Assembly (NCBI RefSeq): GCF_006658505.1
Contig: NZ_VFUZ01000004.1
Location: 62,001 to 126,000, forward strand
Origin: Mesorhizobium sp. B2-4-15
GTDB taxonomy: Bacteria; Pseudomonadota; Alphaproteobacteria; Rhizobiales; Rhizobiaceae
Reading direction: 5' to 3'
DNA length: 64,000 bases
This document shows positions 1-8,300 of this stretch, piece by piece. The notes beneath the pieces were generated by a model, which searched no databases, was not told where the DNA came from, and saw nothing but the letters and a program-made list of their open reading frames with translations. A program made the position numbers and the translations under genes. Position 1 is the stretch's first letter. The number at the start of each line of letters is the position of its first letter.

Positions 1-107
1 TCGAAGCGGTCGAGGATTTGTCTGGCGCGGCTTTCGCCGGCCACTGACTGGCCAGCAGATGCCACAAGCGCCGTGGAAAGCAGAAGGCTCAGCCAAAGGG
101 CCCGCAT
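1..107 (-). CDS. N-terminal fragment of a secreted protein (runs off the window edge)
   Basis: An ATG at 107 on the minus strand opens a frame that leaves the window after 35 codons. The visible part begins MRALWLSLLLSTALVASA, a typical Sec signal peptide with one Arg, a hydrophobic core and a probable cleavage after an Ala-rich end. Mature residues such as GESRARQILDRF follow. The family cannot be told from so short a stretch. The start is chosen because the signal peptide begins right there. Nothing else is coded up to the stop of the acyltransferase at 202. Confidence 0.5.
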   Translation of the reverse strand, partial: MRALWLSLLLSTALVASAGQSVAGESRARQILDRF

Positions 108-201
108 CGAGAATCGCTCCTTGCCGGATCGAAATCCGGATAGGCGATGCCCGTGACAGACAGGTGAACGAAGCCGACTAGGGATTGGCCGGCGATGTCG
201 G

Positions 202-1410
202 TCACATGTGCTCCGACAGCCGGCGGGACCACGCCATCGCCGGCATCTCGACGAAACGCCAGGTGATCCACGACACGACGATGGTGGCGAAGAGCATGGC
301 GACGATCGCGATTGTCCCGGCCCAGCCAGTGCCGAAACCGGTCGCGGGCTGGCCGCGCAAGACGATATCGCCGACAAGGTCAAAACCGAGCTCGCGCTCG
401 ACGAGCCCGGCGAGATTGATCATGCGCGCCTGGACGAAGAGATGGACCATGTAGATCGAGTAGGACAGCGCGCCGAGCGTCAGCATGAACGGCGCGCTCA
501 GCACAGCGGAAACCCAGCCACCTTCATGGGCGAAGAGGAACAGCGCCAGCGCGAACACGAGGGGTGCCGCGATCCCAGAATCATTGTCGCCCGCCAGCGA
601 AACAAAAACGACGATGACCGCAATCATGACGATTTCGGCAAGGGTCCAGTTCGCCCGCGGGCCGCTCCTGGCAAGGATCTGTCGCGCCCCTGCAATGGAA
701 TCATGCTGAAACCAGGCTAGCAGGGCGCCGAGCGAGAAGCCGTAGAGGCAGCGGATGAAGCCGAAATCGTAGGACACATCCATATGATGCGTGGAGAAGC
801 CGAGCAGGAACAGCGGCGCGGTGACGGCGGCGGCGACGAACCATATCCAGGCGCGTGCGCCCGCGACGAACACCACGCCCGCGAAGAGGAGGTAGGCGAA
901 GAACTCGGTCGAAATGCTCCAGCTCGGTGCATTCCAGGTCAGTCGATCCTCGAAGCCGACACCCTGCAGCAACAAAAGATTGGCAAGCAGGCTCTTCAGA
1001 TCGAACCCTTCGGTGAAGGGTGCGGCGCCGGTGCCATGCAGTGCCGGCAACAGCAGCCGCGGCAGTTCAAACCCCGCGAAGGCGGCAAGCATCAGCAGAT
1101 GCAGCGGGTAGATGCGACCGAAACGCACCAGCGCGAAGCGGGCGACTTGTGCCGGCTGGCTCAGCCGATTGGCGTAGCTGCCGGCGATGACGAAACCGGA
1201 AAGGACGAAGAAGAAGTCGACGAACAGATAGGACGAACCGATGAAGCCGCTCTGCGAGATCGCCGAAGCGGTCGGAAAATGAAACACCGCGACCAGCAGG
1301 GCGCAGATGCCGCGCCACGAATCGAGCACCTGGAAGCGTTCGCCGGCGATCGTGCCGGCGTGGGTCGACACTACGGCATGAGACGGATTAAGAAACGCGG
1401 TCTGCGTCAT
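202..1410 (-). CDS. Acyltransferase family 3 (OafA/ExoZ-like) membrane protein
   Basis: This 402-residue integral membrane protein belongs to the acyltransferase-3 family, which moves acetyl or other acyl groups onto cell-surface sugars. Family landmarks are visible: LDSWRGICALLVAVFHF near the N-terminus, with the Arg and His of the first membrane helix, FVLSGFVIAG, WSISTEFFAYLLF, and SYSIYMVHLF close to the C-terminus. About ten hydrophobic segments are present. The start is placed at 1410 (MTQTAFLN) rather than further upstream, because the longer version adds a basic, non-membrane extension. It is transcribed away from speB. The acceptor is unknown. The exopolysaccharide locus 4 kb away makes surface sugar plausible, but that is inference. 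Confidence 0.85.
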   Translation of the reverse strand: MTQTAFLNPSHAVVSTHAGTIAGERFQVLDSWRGICALLVAVFHFPTASAISQSGFIGSSYLFVDFFFVLSGFVIAGSYANRLSQPAQVARFALVRFGRIYPLHLLMLAAFAGFELPRLLLPALHGTGAAPFTEGFDLKSLLANLLLLQGVGFEDRLTWNAPSWSISTEFFAYLLFAGVVFVAGARAWIWFVAAAVTAPLFLLGFSTHHMDVSYDFGFIRCLYGFSLGALLAWFQHDSIAGARQILARSGPRANWTLAEIVMIAVIVVFVSLAGDNDSGIAAPLVFALALFLFAHEGGWVSAVLSAPFMLTLGALSYSIYMVHLFVQARMINLAGLVERELGFDLVGDIVLRGQPATGFGTGWAGTIAIVAMLFATIVVSWITWRFVEMPAMAWSRRLSEHM

Positions 1411-1532
1411 GATGATACAAATCCTGTCCTGCCGTGGCACCCGGGCGGCACCGTTTCGTCTCCCCAAGCTATGACTGGCATCTTCCATGCCGGTTCTGTA
1501 GTTGTTGCACCCCGACAAAACGAGGATTCGTA

Positions 1533-2540
1533 ATGGCGAACAAGAACATCGACCACGCCTTCACCGCCCGTTCCAAAACGGGCGCCGCGTTCGAGCCGAC
1601 CTATTCCGGCGCGCTGTCGTTCATGCGCCGCCGGTACACCAAGGATGTGAAAGGCGCGGACGCGGTGGTGTGGGGCATTCCGTTCGATGCCGCCGTTACC
1701 AACCGGCCCGGCGCCCGTTTCGGGCCGCAGGCGATTCGCCGTGCCTCGGCGATCCTTGACAATGACCCGCAATATCCCTTCTCACGCGACCTGTTCGAGC
1801 ATCTCGCCGTGGTCGATTACGGCGATTGCCTGCTCGATTCCGGCAACCATCAGAAGACGCCGGCAGCGATCGAACGCGAGGCGTCGAAGATCCTGAAGTC
1901 AGGCGCCTTCCTGCTGACCCTCGGCGGCGACCATTTCGTCACCTGGCCGCTGCTCAAGGCGCATGCCGCCATCCACGGACCGCTCGCTTTGGTACAGTTC
2001 GACGCCCATCAGGACACATGGCCCGATGACGGCAAGCGCATCGACCACGGGTCCTTCGTCGGCCGCGCGGTCAACGAAGGCATCATCGATCCCGACCGCT
2101 CGATCCAGATCGGCATCCGCACCCACGCGCCGGACACGTTCGGCATCAAGATCCTTTACGGCCACGAGATCGAGGAGATGCGCGCCTCCGACATTGCCTA
2201 CGCCATCGTCGACCGCACCGGCGGCAAGAAGACCTATCTGACCTTTGACATCGACTGCCTCGATCCCGCCTACGCGCCCGGCACCGGCACGCCGGTTGCC
2301 GGCGGGCCATCCTCGGCGAAAATCCTGTCGACGCTGCGCCAGCTCAACCAGATCGATATTGTCGGCGCCGATGTGGTGGAGGTTGCGCCGGCCTATGATC
2401 ACGCCGATATTACGGCGATCGCCGGCTCGATGATCGCCATGCAATATCTCGGCCTGCTGGCGGAGCGAAAAGCCAGGCTTGAGGAACTGAACAACGGCAG
2501 CCACAATGGTGCCGCGGTGCATCACGGCAACGGCATATAG
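1533..2540 (+). CDS. speB: Agmatinase (ureohydrolase family)
   Basis: Hydrolyses agmatine to putrescine and urea with a binuclear Mn centre in the cytoplasm, or acts on a related guanidino compound. The 335-residue protein has the ureohydrolase metal motifs in order: GGDHFVTW (about residue 131), FDAHQD (about 156), and FDIDCLDPAYAPGTGTPV (about 239). The loop near 166 reads HGSFVGRA, as in agmatinases rather than arginases. The start at 1533 follows a GAGG Shine-Dalgarno sequence. A longer reading from 1434 has no such signal. argC follows 30 bp downstream on the same strand, so the two genes may be co-transcribed. Substrate specificity within the family (agmatine, guanidinobutyrate, guanidinopropionate) cannot be settled by eye. 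Confidence 0.9.
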   Translation: MANKNIDHAFTARSKTGAAFEPTYSGALSFMRRRYTKDVKGADAVVWGIPFDAAVTNRPGARFGPQAIRRASAILDNDPQYPFSRDLFEHLAVVDYGDCLLDSGNHQKTPAAIEREASKILKSGAFLLTLGGDHFVTWPLLKAHAAIHGPLALVQFDAHQDTWPDDGKRIDHGSFVGRAVNEGIIDPDRSIQIGIRTHAPDTFGIKILYGHEIEEMRASDIAYAIVDRTGGKKTYLTFDIDCLDPAYAPGTGTPVAGGPSSAKILSTLRQLNQIDIVGADVVEVAPAYDHADITAIAGSMIAMQYLGLLAERKARLEELNNGSHNGAAVHHGNGI

Positions 2541-2570
2541 TCTTGAAACCTCAGGGAATTTGACCAGGCA

Positions 2571-3497
2571 ATGAAACCGAAAATCTTCATCGACGGCGAG
2601 CACGGCACCACCGGCCTCCAGATCCGGGCGCTGCTTGCCGAGCGTGGCGACCTCGAGATCATTTCCATTCCCGCCGAGCGCCGCAAGGAAACGGCGGCGC
2701 GCTCCGAATTCCTCAATGCCGCCGACATCGCGATCCTGTGCCTGCCGGACGATGCTGCGAAGGAAAGCGTCTCGCTGATCGCCAACGACACCACCAAGGT
2801 CATCGATGCGTCGACCGCGCATCGCGTCGCCGAAGGCTGGGAATATGGTTTCGCCGAAATGGACAAGGAGCAGGCGAAGAAGATCGCCACGGCCAAGCGC
2901 ATCGCCAATCCCGGCTGCTGGCCGCAGGGGCCGATCGCGACGCTCAGACCACTGGTCACAGCCGGTCTGCTGCCGGCGGATTTCCCGATCACGGTCAACG
3001 GCATTTCGGGCTATTCGGGCGGTGGACGCCCGATGATCGAGGACTACGTCGCCAAGGGCGAAGACGCCTCGGAGTTCCTGCCCTATGGCCTGACCTTGCA
3101 GCACAAGCATGTGCCGGAGCTGCGGGCCTACGCGAAGCTGTCGCATGATCCGATCATGCAGCCGGCTGTCGGCAATTTCGCCCAAGGCATGATCACGGTG
3201 GTGCCGCTGCAACTCGGTGGCCTCGACTATGTGCCGACGGGTGCGGAGTTGCATGCGGCCATTGCCGACCATTTCGCCGCCATCAAGGGCGGTGTGGTCG
3301 AAGTGGCGCCCTATACGCATCTGGAACGCATGCCGGAGATCGATCCCGAGATCTACAATGGCACCAACCGCATGAAGCTCTATGTCTTTGCCAACGACAG
3401 CAGAGCGCAGGCGCTGCTGCTGGCGGTCTATGACAATCTCGGCAAGGGCGCCTCGGGCGCGGCCGTCCAGAACATGGACCTGATGCTCGGCCTTTGA
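2571..3497 (+). CDS. argC: N-acetyl-gamma-glutamyl-phosphate reductase, short type
   Basis: Catalyses the NADPH-dependent third step of arginine synthesis, N-acetyl-glutamyl-phosphate to the semialdehyde. At 308 residues it is the short (type 2) form. The N-terminal nucleotide-binding stretch starts KIFIDGEHGTTGLQIR, and the catalytic cysteine lies in ANPGCWPQGP (Cys about 116). The substrate-binding SGYSGGGRPMIEDY region follows. The stop overlaps the next start codon by one base (TGATG), indicating translational coupling with the downstream kinase. In rhizobia argC often lies apart from the other arg genes, as here. Confidence 0.95.
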   Translation: MKPKIFIDGEHGTTGLQIRALLAERGDLEIISIPAERRKETAARSEFLNAADIAILCLPDDAAKESVSLIANDTTKVIDASTAHRVAEGWEYGFAEMDKEQAKKIATAKRIANPGCWPQGPIATLRPLVTAGLLPADFPITVNGISGYSGGGRPMIEDYVAKGEDASEFLPYGLTLQHKHVPELRAYAKLSHDPIMQPAVGNFAQGMITVVPLQLGGLDYVPTGAELHAAIADHFAAIKGGVVEVAPYTHLERMPEIDPEIYNGTNRMKLYVFANDSRAQALLLAVYDNLGKGASGAAVQNMDLMLGL

Positions 3498-4336
3498 TGG
3501 ACGGACCCGCATTTCCGGCGCGCTGGAAGGTCAGCGCGCCCGAACTCATCGCCGAGACTTTTTCGAGCCGTATCTGGAAGGTGCGGTTCGAGGACGGCTC
3601 GCCCGCGATCGTCAAGGCGCTCAAACCGTTCGACGATGTCGCCGACGAGTTGCGCGGCGAGCACTACCTGGCCTGGCGAAGCGGCGAAGGTGCGGTACGG
3701 CTGCTCGGCCGGGACGGACATTCCATGCTGCTCGAATATGGCGGCGAAACCCTGCTTTCGGAGGTTCTCGATGGACAGGGGGACAGTACCGCCACCGAAA
3801 TCGCCGCAGAGGTGATGACGAGGCTGCTTTCGTCTTCGAAGCACCCCTTCCCATCCGGGCTTCAGCCGCTCAGGGAGCGGTTTTCGAGCCTGTTCAAGAA
3901 GGCAAGGGCTGATCGTGAGGCCGACATCGCCAGCATCTATGTCGAGGCCGGCGCCATCGCCGATCGGCTGCTGGCTGCTCCCTACGATGTCAGGCCCCTA
4001 CACGGCGACCTGCATCACGAGAACATCCTGCATGGCCCACGCGGCTGGCTGGCCATCGACCCAAAGGGCGTGCTCGGCGACCCCGGCTTCGACGCTGCCA
4101 ACATGTTTTACAATCCGCTCGGCCGTGACGCGCTTTGCCTGGATCCGGAGCGCATCGCGCGCATGGCTGAAGTCTTCGCCGGGACGCTGGCCCAGACGCC
4201 GGCAGCCATTCTCGACCACGCCATCGCGTATGGCTGTCTGTCGGCGGCCTGGCACCACGACGATGAGAACGAGGTCGAGGAGAATCGCGAACTATCGATC
4301 GCCAGGGCGATCCGCGCGGTGCGGGCGCGCTTCTGA
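3497..4336 (+). CDS. APH(6)/hydroxyurea-type small-molecule kinase
   Basis: A 279-residue kinase of the aminoglycoside/hydroxyurea phosphotransferase family (streptomycin 6-kinase fold). The catalytic loop RPLHGDLHHENIL (about residue 165) carries the Asp and Asn of the phosphotransferase motif. AIDPKGVLGDPGFDAANMF holds the DxD-like metal-binding segment. The ATG at 3497 overlaps the argC stop, so a TTG three bases earlier is unlikely. Chromosomal members in soil bacteria are often not shown to give resistance, and the natural substrate is unknown. Coupling to argC is suggestive of a metabolic role, but this is inference. Confidence 0.85.
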   Translation: MDGPAFPARWKVSAPELIAETFSSRIWKVRFEDGSPAIVKALKPFDDVADELRGEHYLAWRSGEGAVRLLGRDGHSMLLEYGGETLLSEVLDGQGDSTATEIAAEVMTRLLSSSKHPFPSGLQPLRERFSSLFKKARADREADIASIYVEAGAIADRLLAAPYDVRPLHGDLHHENILHGPRGWLAIDPKGVLGDPGFDAANMFYNPLGRDALCLDPERIARMAEVFAGTLAQTPAAILDHAIAYGCLSAAWHHDDENEVEENRELSIARAIRAVRARF

Positions 4337-4401
4337 TCCCTTCGAACAGTGAAGCCGCAAGGCGCCGCGGTCGAGCGGGTTCCGGATGCCCCCGACTTAG
4401 A

Positions 4402-5493
4402 TCAACGCCCGACGGCGACCTCGTTGGGCAAGGGATAGGCGCCCTTGGTGCCGCGCCAGTGCGCCGCCGCAAAACCCAGCACAACCAGAGCGAAGCCTTG
4501 ATGCGTCAGGGCCATATGCAGGGGCACCTGCATCAGCAGCGTGCCGATGCCGACAGAGGCCTGCACCAGCACCAGAAAAAACAACAGCGTCGCGCGGCGC
4601 GCATGGGTTGAGCCGGGCAGCCGCCGACGCGTGGCGATCATGTGCCAGAGAGCAACGGCGAAAACCGTATAAGCGCCGAGCCGATGTATGAACTGCACCG
4701 TCTTCGGGTTCTCGAAGACGTTGCGCCATACCGGCTCGAGGATCAGCAGATCGCCAGGGATGATCCTGCCATCCATCAGCGGCCAGGTGTTGTAGCTCAT
4801 GCCGGCGTCGAGACCGGCAACCAGACCGCCGAGATAGATCTGGATCAGCGCCAGAAGTACGATGAAGCCAGCCACTCTCTGGGTCGAGCGATCGGCCGTG
4901 GGTTCGGAATGTGGCGCCAGCCCGCGTGCGACGACCATGGTCGCGGTGAAGATCAGTGCCGCCAGCGTCAGGTGCGTGGCCAGCCTGTACTGGCTCACCG
5001 ATACGCGGTCGACCAGGCCGGAGGCCACCATCCACCAGCCAATGGCGCCCTGCAGGCCGCCGAGGAGAAGAATTCCCGCAAGTTTCGGTCCGAGCCCGCG
5101 CTCTATGCGGCGCGTCACCCAGAAGAACAGCAGCGGCAAGGCAAAGACCAGGCCGACGCTGCGCGCCAGCAGACGGTGCGCCCACTCCCACCAGAAGATC
5201 GACTTGAACGCCGCGATACTCATGCCCTTGTTGAGCTCGGTGTATTGTGGAATCTGCTGATAGCGCTGGAATTCATCTTGCCACTCGGCGTCATTCAGCG
5301 GCGGGATGACGCCATGGATCGGCTGCCACTCGGTGATCGACAGGCCGGACTCGGTCAGCCGCGTGGCGCCGCCAACCAGCATCAACGCAAACAGCACCAG
5401 AAGCACGACGTAGAGCCAGCCGCGCACCAGCGCCCGGTTGCGCAGGTCACGGTCACGGGCTTGGTAAGGCGCGGCAGCAGTAATGGCGGCCAT
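4402..5493 (-). CDS. ctaA: Haem A synthase (COX15/CtaA)
   Basis: Oxidises the C8 methyl group of haem O to the formyl group of haem A for cytochrome aa3 oxidase. The 363-residue inner-membrane protein shows the COX15 type-2 signature: [19 protein letters not shown] after the first helix, then [10 protein letters not shown] with an expected haem-ligand His, a middle His near [10 protein letters not shown], and FIHRLGAY and LHMALTHQ in the C-terminal half. About eight membrane segments are visible. The ATG at 5493 is preferred over an upstream reading because the family starts shortly before [16 protein letters not shown]. The other cytochrome oxidase assembly genes are not in this window. Confidence 0.93.
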   Translation of the reverse strand: MAAITAAAPYQARDRDLRNRALVRGWLYVVLLVLFALMLVGGATRLTESGLSITEWQPIHGVIPPLNDAEWQDEFQRYQQIPQYTELNKGMSIAAFKSIFWWEWAHRLLARSVGLVFALPLLFFWVTRRIERGLGPKLAGILLLGGLQGAIGWWMVASGLVDRVSVSQYRLATHLTLAALIFTATMVVARGLAPHSEPTADRSTQRVAGFIVLLALIQIYLGGLVAGLDAGMSYNTWPLMDGRIIPGDLLILEPVWRNVFENPKTVQFIHRLGAYTVFAVALWHMIATRRRLPGSTHARRATLLFFLVLVQASVGIGTLLMQVPLHMALTHQGFALVVLGFAAAHWRGTKGAYPLPNEVAVGR

Positions 5494-5645
5494 GAATCTA
5501 TCCCGGCAGGTTGATGTCGCGGATTGGTGGACCATCGCATTCCTGCTGGCAAGACCGGGCGGCGCGGCACGCCGTCGCGCCGCCTGTCACGGGTTGCGCG
5601 TGCCGTGTGTTCGGCCTAAGCGATAGCGATCAACGAGGCCAAGCC

Positions 5646-5861
5646 ATGCCCATTCGCCTGAAAAAGCTGATCGGAATGTTCCTGCTGGTGGCGCTGGTTA
5701 TCATCTACGCGCTGGTCGCATCGATCTTCGCGGTCGCCCGCCTGTCGGAATCGGGCGCGTGGGTGCATTTCTTCTTCTTTCTGCTCAGCGGTCTGCTCTG
5801 GGTGCTGCCGGCCATGGGCATCATCAAGTGGCTGATGCTGGAGCCACGCGCCAAGCGTTGA
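5646..5861 (+). CDS. DUF2842 small membrane protein
   Basis: A 71-residue protein with a short basic N-terminus (MPIRLKKLIG) and two hydrophobic helices, the second ending LPAMGIIKWLMLEPRAKR. This matches the DUF2842 family, which is largely restricted to alphaproteobacteria and has no known function. It is divergent from ctaA and convergent with the deacetylase gene, whose stop lies 20 bp away. Members often sit beside cytochrome oxidase assembly genes, so a link to respiratory assembly is a guess only. Confidence 0.8.
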   Translation: MPIRLKKLIGMFLLVALVIIYALVASIFAVARLSESGAWVHFFFFLLSGLLWVLPAMGIIKWLMLEPRAKR

Positions 5862-5880
5862 ACCATGCCTTGGCAGCCCG

Positions 5881-6939
5881 TCAGACGGTGACGACCATCT
5901 TGCCAGCATTGGCGAGCGGCGTCGTCACGCCCGACAGCATGGTGCGGATATGGGCAAGGCTCTGGTAGCGGCCATTGACTGAAATGCGGGGTAAGGCATG
6001 GAGAAAACCGGCATGTTCGGCGCGCAGCACACCATGGCGGGTCGTCACGGCGGAGGAATAGCCGGCCTCGCGGGCAAAACCCACTTCGCGGCAGCCGACG
6101 GCGCTTGCATAGCCATAGGGGTAGGCAAAATGGCGCGGCTCCGTGCCGAGCCTGGCCCGCAACATGTCCCTCACAGCGCCGATCTCGTGTCGCGCGTCGG
6201 CCTCGGAAAGCCGCTTCAGATTGCTGTGGTTGATCGTATGGGCGCCGATCGTCACCAGCGGATGCGCGGCGATGGTGCGAATCTCATTCCAGTTCATCAG
6301 GGTCCGCAGGCGCGGGGCATCCGCGTCGATGCCGTTTGAAGTGGCGAGATCGCGCAGCACAGTCCGCAGGTCTTCCTCGCGGACCTCGGTGGCGAGGTAA
6401 GCATGCAACCGGGCTATGGCCTGGCGCTTCCTGGCGGGGGTCGCGCAATCAATCACGATCGGACTATTTGAGGTCGCCAGCGTCAGCCGATCGCAGGCAT
6501 TGACGATGTCCTCGGCCACGTCCCACCACAGATCTGCGGTACCGTCGACCAACCCCGGCGCGACATAGATGGCGATCGGCGCGCCGTGCTTTTCCAGCAC
6601 CGGCAGCGCCTCGGTCATGTTGTCACGATAGGCATCGTCGGCGGTGATGGTGGCGAAGAGGCCGCCCTTGCCGCCTGCCTTGATGCGCTCAACTGCCTCG
6701 TCCATCGAGACGAAGGCATAGCCGCCGGCCTTCATGTCGGCGATCACGGCGTCGAGGAAGCTGGGCGCGATGTTGAGGTGCCGGTTGACGCTATCTGGCT
6801 TTTCGGGTGTCGCCGTCACGCGGTGCAGCATCAGGATGGCGCCGATGCCGCCGACAAACGGTCTGGCCAATGGGGCGAGCCCGGTATAGCGCACGACGTT
6901 GAGCGCCAGTTTTCGGATAGCCTCCCCACCGTCGATCAT
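5881..6939 (-). CDS. Polysaccharide deacetylase family protein (HfsH/IcaB-like)
   Basis: A 352-residue NodB-fold carbohydrate esterase 4 protein, expected to remove N- or O-acetyl groups from a surface polysaccharide. The first metal motif reads TADDAYRDN, where the usual form is TFDDGYxDN. The two aspartates are kept but the flanking residues differ. The second motif GAHTINHSNL supplies the two metal-binding histidines, and HFAYPYGY matches motif 3. An AAGGTGA Shine-Dalgarno precedes the ATG. No signal peptide is evident. It is divergent from the GNAT gene at 7031, and both border an exopolysaccharide locus. In Caulobacter the holdfast deacetylase HfsH holds a similar place. The parallel is inference. 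Confidence 0.85.
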   Translation of the reverse strand: MIDGGEAIRKLALNVVRYTGLAPLARPFVGGIGAILMLHRVTATPEKPDSVNRHLNIAPSFLDAVIADMKAGGYAFVSMDEAVERIKAGGKGGLFATITADDAYRDNMTEALPVLEKHGAPIAIYVAPGLVDGTADLWWDVAEDIVNACDRLTLATSNSPIVIDCATPARKRQAIARLHAYLATEVREEDLRTVLRDLATSNGIDADAPRLRTLMNWNEIRTIAAHPLVTIGAHTINHSNLKRLSEADARHEIGAVRDMLRARLGTEPRHFAYPYGYASAVGCREVGFAREAGYSSAVTTRHGVLRAEHAGFLHALPRISVNGRYQSLAHIRTMLSGVTTPLANAGKMVVTV

Positions 6940-7030
6940 TCATTCACCTTTTGCGCCTAGGCTGATCCAAGCACGGAATACGCCTGAGCGCCCCCCCAAA
7001 TCGGGATCAATACGCCTTAAGGATTGAGGT

Positions 7031-8260
7031 ATGGTTGACGCAATGGCGTCATTTGACGGCAATCGGCTTGCGGCGATCGGGGCATCACCACGCGCCCTGC
7101 CTGGGGATACCGCCGGGCCATCGATCTCGGTCGCGGGCGCCGAGGGGCTGGCGGCCTATGCGAGGTTCTGCCGCTCGGCGGTCTGCGCGCCGGCACAGGG
7201 CGCGACCTGGGTCCTGAACTGGGCCGCGCAGGTCAAGCCCGAATTCCTCGTGGCGACGCTTGCTCTCGAAGGCAAGCCGGTCTTCGCACTGGCGCTGGAG
7301 GTTGTGAATCAGGGACCGTTCCGAGTCGCCCGTTTCATGGGCGACCGGCACGCCAACGGCAATTTCGCGGCCGCTGACCCGCAATGGCTGGCCAATGCGG
7401 ATGTCGCAGCCGTCCGTTCGATGCTTGCGGCCGTCGCCAAATCCCGTCCGGACATCGATCTCATCGCGCTGGAACGCTTGCTGCCCAAGCTTGATGGCGT
7501 CGCCAATCCGCTGGCATCGCTTGCACATTTTTCCAGCCCCAATCTTTCGCTGGCCGTCGACCTTGCCGGAGGCTTCGACGCGTTGCTGCTGCGCGCCAGC
7601 GGCAAGCGCAAACGCAAGAAGCATCGTTCGCAGACCCGCAAATTCGAGGCCGTCGGCAACCACCGACGCATCGAGGCTCGCAGCTCGGACGAGGTGAAGC
7701 GGTTGCTCGACGCCTTCTTCGAGATGAAGGAGCTTCGCTTTCGCAAGATGGGCATCGCCAACGTCTTCGGGGACGATCCGACGCGCGCCTTCTTCCGAGA
7801 GCTGTTTACCCAGGCCTTGGACCAATCCGAGCCTCCTTTCGTGCTGCACGGACTGGAGGTCGCCGGCAAGCTGCGCGCCATCACCGGATCGAGCCGCTCG
7901 GGCAGGCGGCTGATCTGCGAGTTCGGAGCGATCGCCGAGGACGATCTCGCGCACACCAGTCCCGGCGACTTCCTGTTCTTCGACAACATCCAGGAGGCCT
8001 GCGAGACGGGTTTCGCGGTCTATGATTTCTCCGTCGGCGACGAGCCCTACAAGCGGCAGTGGTGCGACATCGAAACGCAGCATTTCGAGGTGCTGGTCCC
8101 GCTGACTCTGAAGGGCCGTGCGCTGGCATTGATGCTTCGCCAGAATGCGCGGCTGAAGGCTTTTATCAAGAACAGCCCGGCGATCTGGAAGCTGGCCAAG
8201 ATGCTGCGCCGTAAGTCAGCGGGACAGGCAGCGCCCACGGCTGGCGAGGACGACAGCTAA
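7031..8260 (+). CDS. GNAT-fold acyltransferase, CelD/BcsL-like (HfsK-like)
   Basis: A 409-residue cytosolic protein with the double-GNAT arrangement of the CelD/BcsL and FemAB-like family. The central acetyltransferase_6 region runs from about residue 190 to 330. It includes a strongly basic stretch (SGKRKRKKHRSQTRKF) and FDNIQEACETGFAVYDFSVGDEPYKRQW near the end, a recurring signature in this family. Such proteins acylate sugar amines during polysaccharide synthesis. Caulobacter HfsK, a holdfast factor, is one example. Either ATG, at 7031 or 7043, could be used. The AGGATTGAGG sequence lies immediately before. Its gene lies between the deacetylase and co-polymerase genes. Confidence 0.8.
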   Translation: MVDAMASFDGNRLAAIGASPRALPGDTAGPSISVAGAEGLAAYARFCRSAVCAPAQGATWVLNWAAQVKPEFLVATLALEGKPVFALALEVVNQGPFRVARFMGDRHANGNFAAADPQWLANADVAAVRSMLAAVAKSRPDIDLIALERLLPKLDGVANPLASLAHFSSPNLSLAVDLAGGFDALLLRASGKRKRKKHRSQTRKFEAVGNHRRIEARSSDEVKRLLDAFFEMKELRFRKMGIANVFGDDPTRAFFRELFTQALDQSEPPFVLHGLEVAGKLRAITGSSRSGRRLICEFGAIAEDDLAHTSPGDFLFFDNIQEACETGFAVYDFSVGDEPYKRQWCDIETQHFEVLVPLTLKGRALALMLRQNARLKAFIKNSPAIWKLAKMLRRKSAGQAAPTAGEDDS

Positions 8261-8300
8261 GCTCGCCGTTAAATGAGCAAGCCTCCGAACGGCTGTTCTT

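Noticed and set aside
1899..3512. 537-codon minus-strand open frame opposite speB and argC
   Set aside because: It lies antisense to two clear enzymes with conserved motifs, is rich in Arg, Asp and Gly from reverse-read GC codons, and shows no family.
7085..8083. 332-codon minus-strand open frame opposite the GNAT gene
   Set aside because: Shadow of the plus-strand gene; no signal, no motif, biased composition.
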